Origin: Bacteroidia bacterium
GTDB taxonomy: Bacteria; Bacteroidota; Bacteroidia; Chitinophagales; Saprospiraceae
Reading direction: 5' to 3'
Length of the DNA stretch: 5,560 nucleotides
Assembly (NCBI GenBank): GCA_030432855.1
Contig: JAUILM010000428.1
Coordinates: 1-5,560 of the forward strand
Shown here: piece after piece, positions 1 through 5,560 of the stretch
Position numbering within the stretch: position 1 is the stretch's first letter
How the letters are laid out: the number at the start of each line of letters is the position of its first letter
Notes under the pieces: generated by a model
Databases searched by the model: none
The model's input: the letters and a program-made list of their open reading frames with translations, nothing else
Told to the model about the DNA's origin: nothing
Made by a program: the position numbers and the translations under genes

Positions 1-444
1 TTAGAATATGAAGGTAAAGCACAAATAATCACATTTCCTGCTTATGATGGAAATGGTATACCCATAGGAACAGCGAAAGTTAATGTCGGATTAGATTACC
101 TGCAAATTCCGCTCTACGCATCATACAGGTTTCCAAGTGGTAAAACCAAAGTCTTCGCTGATTTGGGTACTTATGTTGGATATCTATTATCATCTGACAT
201 GCTTCAACGCCCCATAAGTGCATTTGATGGAACCCTGTCAATAGCAAGCAAAGGACGATCTAACTTCGATTTTGGAATCATCAGCGGGTTGGGCCTTACC
301 TTTCCGATAGGTAAAAAAATAGAAGGAACCATTGCAATTCAAGACCACCTGGGCCTTACAAATATCAACAAACCTAATGCTGGCCATGCGAAAGCAAGAA
401 CGCACACGATCGGATTGAGATTAGGTACCATGCTTAGATTATAG
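1..444 (+). CDS. Outer-membrane beta-barrel protein, PorT-like (C-terminal part)
   Basis: This is a partial gene. The frame is open from base 1 and ends at TAG 442-444, giving 147 residues; the true start lies before the window. The pattern fits the C-terminal half of small Bacteroidota beta-barrel proteins (PorT / OMP_b-brl_2 type). Alternating hydrophobic strands are visible, with the stretches DYLQIPLYASYRF (about residues 36-48), FADLGTYVGYLLSS (about 53-66), FDFGIISGLGLTF and then DHLGLTNIN, which resembles the 'GLTNI' strand common near the end of that family. The final strand is THTIGLRLGTMLRL; it ends in Leu rather than the usual terminal Phe. The protein would sit in the outer membrane. 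Members of this family have varied or unknown roles, so no specific function is assigned. An inverted repeat begins four bases after the stop. A TTG at 163 could be read as a start but falls inside a strand, so it is not used. Confidence 0.82.
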   Translation, partial: LEYEGKAQIITFPAYDGNGIPIGTAKVNVGLDYLQIPLYASYRFPSGKTKVFADLGTYVGYLLSSDMLQRPISAFDGTLSIASKGRSNFDFGIISGLGLTFPIGKKIEGTIAIQDHLGLTNINKPNAGHAKARTHTIGLRLGTMLRL

Positions 445-447
445 GTA

Positions 448-495
448 TGTGCTAAAATTAAGTGAATTACTGATAGCAATCTTAACTTTAGCATA
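448..495. terminator. Long imperfect inverted repeat after the beta-barrel gene, possible terminator or 3' hairpin
   Basis: The left arm 448-462 (TGTGCTAAAATTAAG) pairs with the right arm 481-495 (CTTAACTTTAGCATA) over 15 positions. In + strand RNA there is one A-C mismatch (457/486) and one G-U pair (449/494), with an 18-nt loop. The stem is A/T-rich and no clear T-tract follows it on either strand, so it is not a textbook intrinsic terminator. It starts four bases after the stop of the beta-barrel gene and ends before the next gene, which suits a role in ending or stabilising the upstream mRNA. It could instead fold in the leader of the GT-D gene. Confidence 0.4.
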
Positions 496-526
496 GGTCA
501 GATCAGTGGAAACTGCTAAATTCTCC

Positions 527-1477
527 ATGTTAGAAAAATTCAAAAGACTGCTCAAAGTTAAGACAGAGTCCAAATCAACATTACAATTAGTAGATTGCGA
601 TACCATTGCTAAAGAAATTAGCTCCAAGATAAAGGCCAAAATTCCAATGTCTCTTATTCGTCTGGGAGATGGCGAGGGGGCACTGCTTTCCTGGAAAAAG
701 GGCATGCAAAACTCACATTATCAGGTGCATTTGCAACGACATCTGGGAAGTCATATTAATGAAGTCAACATACAACAGCTGCAAACTCTGGTGGTACGAG
801 CCATTGATAATTCGGATATTTTGGGAGTCCGTGATGATATCATTAATATTGGATTTCAACAGGATTTATATGACCATGATCCAGATACTTTCCTAAATGA
901 GTTTAAAAAGGTGTTCCCGCTGCGAAATGTCGAAAAGGATTTAAACTATCATTCGGCATTTCGGTTGGCAGGATTGCACCACTTTGTCGATATACATACA
1001 TTTTCCAAAAACACGACATTCACATCCGCCTGGATCCATTTTGAATTATCAGCGGCGCGTCATTTGGTCTCCTTCATTGAGGGTCAGAAGTCTATCGGGT
1101 TGATTTCTTCCAAACCACAATTGGCATCTGCTATCGAAAGGATGTTTAATATCCCGGTAGATTTTTACCACCCACCGAATGACAGCCCTTTTGTGGAGGG
1201 AGGTCCTATACATTTTCCCGATCAATTCAACAAAATTCTGACATCCCTCAAGGTCCAGGAGCGAGGACAAGTTTTTTTGGTAGGGGCTGGTCTTTGTGGA
1301 AAAGTGTACTGTGATCGGATTAAATCATTAGGGGGCATAGGACTGGATATCGGAGCGGTTTGTGATGCCTGGATAAATGAAGCAAGTCGTCCCGTGTATA
1401 AACATCATTATGATACTCCGGGAAATACCGTGCCCGAGATCCTTCTTCTTAGAAATCAAACTGATAAAAAACTTTAA
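527..1477 (+). CDS. GT-D fold (DUF1792-type) glycosyltransferase-like protein
   Basis: The product has 316 residues from ATG 527; an in-frame GTG at 506 would add seven (METAKFS). ATG was preferred because it is the commoner start and the sequence after it (MLEKFKRLLKVK) looks like a natural N-terminus, but the choice is not firm. The motif SLIRLGDGEGALL (residues 42-54) carries D48-G-E50, matching the D-x-E motif needed for metal-dependent sugar transfer in characterised DUF1792 enzymes. The C-terminal block from about residue 248 to 282 (VFLVGAGLCGKVY, then DRIKSLGG, then LDIGAVCDAW) matches the other conserved part of this fold. There is no signal peptide or membrane helix, so it is probably cytoplasmic, perhaps peripheral. 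The family transfers a sugar from a nucleotide donor onto a glycan or glycoprotein; donor and acceptor cannot be told here. Eighty-two bases separate it from the upstream beta-barrel gene. Its TAA touches the stop codon of the convergent kinase gene. Confidence 0.85.
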   Translation: MLEKFKRLLKVKTESKSTLQLVDCDTIAKEISSKIKAKIPMSLIRLGDGEGALLSWKKGMQNSHYQVHLQRHLGSHINEVNIQQLQTLVVRAIDNSDILGVRDDIINIGFQQDLYDHDPDTFLNEFKKVFPLRNVEKDLNYHSAFRLAGLHHFVDIHTFSKNTTFTSAWIHFELSAARHLVSFIEGQKSIGLISSKPQLASAIERMFNIPVDFYHPPNDSPFVEGGPIHFPDQFNKILTSLKVQERGQVFLVGAGLCGKVYCDRIKSLGGIGLDIGAVCDAWINEASRPVYKHHYDTPGNTVPEILLLRNQTDKKL

Positions 1478-1488
1478 TTAATTATCAG
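1461..1488. terminator. Inverted repeat across the convergent gene junction, weak bidirectional terminator candidate
   Basis: CTGATAA (1461-1467) and TTATCAG (1482-1488) form a perfect 7-bp inverted repeat with a 14-nt loop. The left arm lies in the last codons of the GT-D gene and the right arm in the last codons of the kinase gene. The loop contains TTAATTAA (1474-1481), an 8-bp palindrome centred exactly on the gene junction. No free sequence exists between the two stop codons, so any terminator for either gene must lie inside coding sequence. The stem is short and lacks a following T-tract, so confidence is low. Confidence 0.3.
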
Positions 1489-3364
1489 CCCATTGCAGAC
1501 CACCCCCAATACCCGGATCAATGATTTTAAAACGATGAAAGACAATTTCGGTAGAATACCCCTGACCGGTTTCTACCGTCACCTTACCTTTTAATTTCTT
1601 ACTGAGAATATTGACGAGATCCGTACCGAATGAGGATGATACTGTAGAAGAAATTGTACCCTGACCGTCATCAGCCACACGAAGACAGAGGTTTTCTTCT
1701 TCGTTCAGCCAAAGCCTTACTTTTATTTCACCTTTTTGCTGCCCCTCAAATGCATACTTAATCGAGTTGGTGATTAATTCATTTATAATTAATCCTAAGG
1801 GGATTGCAGTTTCCACATCTACCAGATCAATCTCATTTTCATACAATATGTCGATTTCCTTTTGTGGTGAGGAAAATGTCTGACTTAAATGATCACATAA
1901 TTCTTTCACATAAATCCGCATATCCACAGCTGTCACATTATCTTTCGAATACAACTGCTGATGAATAAAAGACATAGATTGCACCCTATTTCGACCTTCC
2001 ACAATAGCATTGAGTGCATTTTCATCTTGAATATACTCTGATTGAATACTTAGTAGACTGGATAATATTTGTAGGTTATTCTTCACTCGATGATGTATTT
2101 CTCTCAGAAGAAAATCCTTCTCCTCGTTTCTCTTGTTAAGGAGTTCTGTCATCTTCTTCTTAGCTACATATCGTCGGTAGAATAATATAGCCAGTAAAAG
2201 TGCCAAGGCCAATAAGGCCATTATATAGACCCGTTCATGCTGTTGCTGAATGATAAGTGCATCCTTCTTATCCGACTCATATTTGGATCGCATTTCCTCC
2301 AATGCTTCATCTTGATTTTGGGTAAATAAACTATCGGAGTACTTCCAGTTAATTTCCATGTATTTGTAGGCACTATCATATTGTCCCAGACCTTCATAGG
2401 ATCGAGCGATATATTCCGGGATTTCTGTCAGAAAGAAAATATCGCCCGTTTCATACACCGTAGTAAGAGCACCGGATAATAAGTCAATACACTTTTGGTA
2501 TTGATCGGTAGCCAGAAAAACCTGCCCCAGTCCATTCTTGATCACCATCTCCTGGCGTACATTCATGGTGTCACGGTACTCCAGTGCCTTTTCAAAATAG
2601 ATCTCTGCACTATCATAACGATTCATCTCCATGTAGAATGATCCCAGATCATTGTAAGCCAGACCCATTACTTGTCGCAGACCTGACTGCTCTGCCATAG
2701 CCATGCCTCTTTCAAAACAAAACTGTGCTTGCAAACTATCACCTTCCATACGAGATCCGTGACCTGCAAAGCTCCATGCGTCCCAGGCATCGGGATAATT
2801 CTCCAACCTTTCAAATGCCTCCCCGGCACGCCTACCATATTCGCCACTTTGGGCCATTTTAAATGTGAAGTGGAATATTCGGGACATACGCAGATGACCT
2901 AAAGCAATCCCTTCATCATCATTCAGCTCCTCCATGATCCTCAGCCCCTCCAATATGTGCACCATTGCTTCCTCATACATACCCCGACAAAAGGCCTCAT
3001 ATCCCTTTTGATAGGCTAACTCTGCCACCCATCTATCGTCTGAGGCTTCTATCAGTAAGGGTTCAGCTTCTACAATCCAGTGCCTGATCTGATCACAATC
3101 CCTTTTCTCATTGTACAACTTACTGATTTCCAAAGCAATAATACCTTGTTCTTGCACGGAAACCATAGTAGTCTGTCGGTTCCATAAGGTCGTCATCATC
3201 TGGATGGCACTATCCAGATCATTCCACTTTAAGATGGAAATATCATCACGAATATCCCTGAAGGTTTCGGTGTTCTGGGCTTGTAATTGATCCTGCACCA
3301 CGGATGCAAATATGATCAACAATAAAGACCAAAATGTGGAGCCAGGAATAAGATTCTTCTTCAA
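1478..3364 (-). CDS. Sensor histidine kinase with periplasmic TPR domain (HisKA_2/HATPase type)
   Basis: The product has 628 residues. Residues 1-30 look like a signal peptide (KKN, then a hydrophobic core FWSLLLIIFASVV, ending LQAQ). Residues about 110-345 hold at least five TPR-like helix pairs; the clearest is 232-265 (GLAYNDLGSFYMEMNRYDSA onwards). A short, probably coiled stretch leads to one membrane helix at about 379-397, followed by YRRYVAKKK as a cytoplasmic anchor. The kinase core follows: the H-box REIHHRVKNNLQ with likely phospho-acceptor His425, the N-box NELITNS (528-534), the glycine box ADDGQG (564-569) and SFGTDLV. This is the HisKA_2 kind, which commonly signals to a separate response regulator. 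No receiver or DNA-binding domain is fused and no regulator is in the window. The start codon is TTG; no ATG or GTG occurs in frame between it and the upstream stop at 3413-3415, and the next ATG would remove the signal peptide. The gene is divergent from the sulfatase gene. The ligand is unknown. Confidence 0.93.
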   Translation of the reverse strand: MKKNLIPGSTFWSLLLIIFASVVQDQLQAQNTETFRDIRDDISILKWNDLDSAIQMMTTLWNRQTTMVSVQEQGIIALEISKLYNEKRDCDQIRHWIVEAEPLLIEASDDRWVAELAYQKGYEAFCRGMYEEAMVHILEGLRIMEELNDDEGIALGHLRMSRIFHFTFKMAQSGEYGRRAGEAFERLENYPDAWDAWSFAGHGSRMEGDSLQAQFCFERGMAMAEQSGLRQVMGLAYNDLGSFYMEMNRYDSAEIYFEKALEYRDTMNVRQEMVIKNGLGQVFLATDQYQKCIDLLSGALTTVYETGDIFFLTEIPEYIARSYEGLGQYDSAYKYMEINWKYSDSLFTQNQDEALEEMRSKYESDKKDALIIQQQHERVYIMALLALALLLAILFYRRYVAKKKMTELLNKRNEEKDFLLREIHHRVKNNLQILSSLLSIQSEYIQDENALNAIVEGRNRVQSMSFIHQQLYSKDNVTAVDMRIYVKELCDHLSQTFSSPQKEIDILYENEIDLVDVETAIPLGLIINELITNSIKYAFEGQQKGEIKVRLWLNEEENLCLRVADDGQGTISSTVSSSFGTDLVNILSKKLKGKVTVETGQGYSTEIVFHRFKIIDPGIGGGLQWADN

Positions 3365-3525
3365 AACGGATGCACGTGTTTCAAGTTCGCAGGAAGTAAA
3401 GTAAGCAACTTTTTAAGACAGTAAATCTTGCTACCAGCAAATTGTCGGCTGGCTATTTACTGATAATACCCTATATTTCAGCGCCTCCCCAATCCGTCAT
3501 TCTTGTACTTACTTAGTTTTCAACC
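3365..3525. promoter_or_regulatory. Divergent intergenic region between kinase and sulfatase genes
   Basis: These 161 bp separate two genes that point away from each other, so the region should hold a promoter for each unless transcription starts inside a gene. It is A/T-rich with a nested inverted repeat at 3419-3462. A sequence resembling the Bacteroidota -7 element (TAnnTTTG) occurs at 3472-3479 (TATATTTC, last base differing), but no TTG lies at the expected distance upstream, so the promoter is not assigned. No Shine-Dalgarno sequence precedes ATG 3526, which is usual in this phylum. Confidence 0.55.
3419..3462. repeat. Nested inverted repeat, possible operator or leader hairpin
   Basis: CAGTAAAT (3419-3426) and ATTTACTG (3455-3462) form a perfect 8-bp outer dyad. 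Inside it CCAGC (3434-3438) and GCTGG (3448-3452) form a 5-bp inner dyad with a 9-nt loop. The two are separated by 7 nt on the left and 2 nt on the right, so an extruded or transcribed form would have an asymmetric internal loop. Its place between divergent genes suits a binding site for a dimeric regulator or a structured leader. The two cannot be told apart from the sequence. Confidence 0.45.
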
Positions 3526-5560
3526 ATGCAAATACAACGATTAAGACTCATATTATCTTTGACCATACTGACCGCATTTCAACAGGGCTATGCTCAGGAA
3601 GTTAGTCCGGTGCAAAAACCTAATATCATCTTCATCCTAGTGGATGATATGGGCTGGGGGGACCTGGGTGTATTCTGGCAAAATGGCCGAAAAATGGAAA
3701 ACCAGCGATCAGAACCGTGGCATTTCACGCCATCTCTTGATCGCATGGCAGAGGGGGGTGTAATGCTGACTGATCACTACTGTTCTGCCCCTGTTTGCGC
3801 ACCATCCCGAGCTTCGCTACTGTTAGGACAAAGTCAAGGGCATGCGAATGTACGAGACAACCAATTTGATAAAGCGCTGAAAGACAGCTACACGCTGGGC
3901 AATGTCCTACAGACCGCTGGTTATCATACTGCCACCATTGGCAAATGGGGCCTTCAGGGTCACTCAGAAACCAATGACTGGCCAGCCCACCCCAACGAAA
4001 GAGGGTTTGACTACTATTTGGGATACATCCGGCATCGGGACGGACATGAACATTACCCCAAGGAAGGTAAATACCGGGACAAGAAGGAAGTATGGGAAAA
4101 CAAAGTCAATATCGCAGATCAGCTGGATAAATGCTTTACCACCGATCTATGGACGGCTGCGGCTAAAAAGTATATTAAAGAGCAAGCTGACAACCCTTTC
4201 TTCCTTTACCTGGCTTATGACGTACCACATGCCGTGCTGGAACTTCCTACCGGACCCTATCCTTCAGGCACCGGACTTGATGGAGGACTGGAGTGGACAG
4301 GCACACCTGGAAAGATGATTAACACGGCCCAGGGAGAGATCGATTCTTATGTATACCCCGAATATGCCGAAGTGACCTACGATCATGACAGGGACCCAAG
4401 CTCAGAGGAAGTCCCCTGGCCTGAAACCTACCAACGATACGCTACGAGTTGCCGTCGGATCGATCAGGGGATTGGTGACATCATGGACTTACTGGAAGAT
4501 CTGGAAATCGATGACAACACACTGATCGTCTTTACTTCTGACAATGGACCCTCCCGGGAATCATATCTGCCCGAAAACTATATCCCTAATACGCCGGACT
4601 TCTTTGATAGTTTCGGTCCCTTTGACGGGATAAAGCGAGATTTGTGGGAAGGTGGAGTACGGGTGCCTACTATTGCGTACTGGCCTGCACAAATCGAAGA
4701 AGGATCTGTCATCAAGACGCCCACCGCCATGTACGATTGGCTTCCCACTTTTGCCGAGGCGGCCGGACTTCCGGCACCTGCGAATGTCGATGGTATTTCC
4801 TTGTTATCACACCTTCAAGGATCAACCCACACTTCGGACCGCTATGTCTACATCGAATACTTTAATGGTGGTGCAACCCCGGATTACGAGAAATTTGGAG
4901 AAAACCACCGGACGCGAAGAAGAAATCAAATGCAAAAAATCCGCGTGGGAGACTATGCTGGGGTGCGCTACAACATTCAAGGTGCTGATGATGACTTCGA
5001 AATCTATAATGTGGTAGAAGATCCAAAAGAATCAAAGAATCTGGCCAGTGAAGAGTCTTACGGCGCATTACAGCAGTGGATGAAAGAAAAAGTATTGCAG
5101 GTTCGTATGCCCGATACAACCGCACGACGCCCCTATGATTCTACTCTCATTTCCAGTGTTATTCCTCCCACCTTCCGAAAAGGTCTGCAATGGAAAAGCT
5201 ATGCGGGAAATTATCCCTGGCTGGCCAAAGTAAGTGGTACGCCGGATCGATCAGGGATCATCCCCAAACCGGCCATCCCTGAAGTTGAAACTGCTGTTGT
5301 AGTGGTGCTTGAAGGCTACCTGCGGGTTCCCTCAGACGGATTATACCAATTTGAGTTTGAATCTGCCGGACCGTATGTAGTACGCCTCCATGATATACTC
5401 CTGATGGATGCCAGCTATAAAGAAGAGTACAACGAAGATAGACATGCCTCCGCGCACTTAAAAGCCGGTTTCCATCCCGTAAAAATATCTTATTTAAATA
5501 CACAGGAAAATCCTGCATTTAAGATGGAGGGTAATTTGACATTTTCGACGGAGACGATTG
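3526..5560 (+). CDS. Secreted formylglycine-dependent sulfatase with C-terminal PA14-like module (3' end cut off)
   Basis: One frame is open from ATG 3526 to the window end (678 residues) with no stop, so the gene is incomplete. Residues 1-23 form a signal peptide (LRLILSLTILTAF, with likely cleavage after GYA). The type I sulfatase fold follows: metal ligands D40-D41 in LVDDMGWGD; the signature CAPSRASLLLGQ (91-102), where Cys91 would be oxidised to formylglycine and Arg95 supports it; GKWGLQG with Lys140; VPH with His235; TSDNG with D339-N340; and IKRDLWEGGVRVP with Lys370. All expected catalytic positions are present, so it is probably active. It would hydrolyse sulfate esters of a glycan in the periplasm or outside the cell; the exact substrate is not readable. 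GKWG in place of GKWH is seen in many bacterial sulfatases. After the sulfatase end (about 525) and a linker, residues from about 587 (EGYLRVPSDGLYQFEFES, later LKAGFHPVKISY) resemble PA14-type sugar-binding domains. A separate maturase elsewhere in the genome is required. Confidence 0.94.
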   Translation, partial: MQIQRLRLILSLTILTAFQQGYAQEVSPVQKPNIIFILVDDMGWGDLGVFWQNGRKMENQRSEPWHFTPSLDRMAEGGVMLTDHYCSAPVCAPSRASLLLGQSQGHANVRDNQFDKALKDSYTLGNVLQTAGYHTATIGKWGLQGHSETNDWPAHPNERGFDYYLGYIRHRDGHEHYPKEGKYRDKKEVWENKVNIADQLDKCFTTDLWTAAAKKYIKEQADNPFFLYLAYDVPHAVLELPTGPYPSGTGLDGGLEWTGTPGKMINTAQGEIDSYVYPEYAEVTYDHDRDPSSEEVPWPETYQRYATSCRRIDQGIGDIMDLLEDLEIDDNTLIVFTSDNGPSRESYLPENYIPNTPDFFDSFGPFDGIKRDLWEGGVRVPTIAYWPAQIEEGSVIKTPTAMYDWLPTFAEAAGLPAPANVDGISLLSHLQGSTHTSDRYVYIEYFNGGATPDYEKFGENHRTRRRNQMQKIRVGDYAGVRYNIQGADDDFEIYNVVEDPKESKNLASEESYGALQQWMKEKVLQVRMPDTTARRPYDSTLISSVIPPTFRKGLQWKSYAGNYPWLAKVSGTPDRSGIIPKPAIPEVETAVVVVLEGYLRVPSDGLYQFEFESAGPYVVRLHDILLMDASYKEEYNEDRHASAHLKAGFHPVKISYLNTQENPAFKMEGNLTFSTETI

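Noticed and set aside
439..1270. Open frames at 439-705 (-), 669-896 (+) and 1049-1270 (-)
   Set aside because: All overlap the GT-D gene, whose conserved motifs fix the real frame; their translations resemble no known protein.
1478..3364. Hybrid two-component system or LytTR/AraC-type one-piece regulator
   Set aside because: The protein ends shortly after the HATPase domain; no receiver or DNA-binding domain can be seen.
3472..3479. TATATTTC as a Bacteroidota -7 promoter element for the sulfatase
   Set aside because: The last base differs from TAnnTTTG, and the nearest upstream TTG (3442-3444) is about 27 bases away rather than the usual 19-21, so the match may be chance.
3902..5017. Several + strand open frames in another phase (3902-4318, 4644-4865, 4652-5017), which might suggest separate small genes or a frameshift in the sulfatase
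   Set aside because: The sulfatase frame is open without a break from 3526 to 5560 and carries all family motifs in order, so these are chance frames over a real gene.
4862..5518. Minus-strand open frames at 4862-5125 and 5258-5518
   Set aside because: They are antisense to the sulfatase coding region, show no recognisable domain, and have low-complexity, unnatural composition.
1..5560. Polysaccharide utilisation locus
   Set aside because: Only one sulfatase is present; no SusC/SusD pair, glycoside hydrolase or dedicated regulator is in the window, so the call would go beyond the evidence.

Overview
The window looks like chromosomal DNA of a free-living, probably aquatic or marine member of the Bacteroidota. 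The evidence is a PorT-like outer-membrane beta-barrel end, a periplasmic-TPR histidine kinase with a HisKA_2-type core, a secreted formylglycine-type sulfatase, moderate-to-low G+C by eye, and gene starts without clear Shine-Dalgarno sequences. I cannot name the genus. No tRNA, rRNA, CRISPR array, insertion sequence, phage or plasmid gene is visible.

Layout: (1) positions 1-444, + strand, hold the 3' end of an outer-membrane beta-barrel gene cut by the window edge. (2) An 82-bp gap holds a long imperfect inverted repeat (448-495). (3) Positions 527-1477, + strand, encode a GT-D fold (DUF1792-type) glycosyltransferase-like protein. (4) Positions 1478-3364, - strand, encode a 628-residue sensor histidine kinase with signal peptide, periplasmic TPRs, one membrane helix and a HisKA_2/HATPase core. 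Its stop codon touches the stop codon of the GT-D gene with no base between them. (5) A 161-bp divergent intergenic region (3365-3525) holds a nested inverted repeat. (6) From 3526 to the window end, + strand, a secreted sulfatase of at least 678 residues is followed by a C-terminal module resembling PA14-type sugar-binding domains; it has no stop codon inside the window.

How the genes may relate: the sulfatase would remove sulfate from a sulfated glycan outside the cytoplasm. The kinase is transcribed divergently from it and senses something in the periplasm, so co-regulation from the shared 161 bp is possible, but no response regulator or DNA-binding protein is present to support a direct link. 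The GT-D protein and the beta-barrel protein may belong to a separate envelope- or glycan-related unit. No SusC/SusD pair, glycoside hydrolase or formylglycine-generating enzyme is in view.

I see no convincing new multi-gene system. The points most worth checking are the sulfatase/PA14-like fusion, the zero-gap convergent gene junction with a dyad inside both gene ends, the two intergenic inverted repeats, and the possible kinase-sulfatase link.
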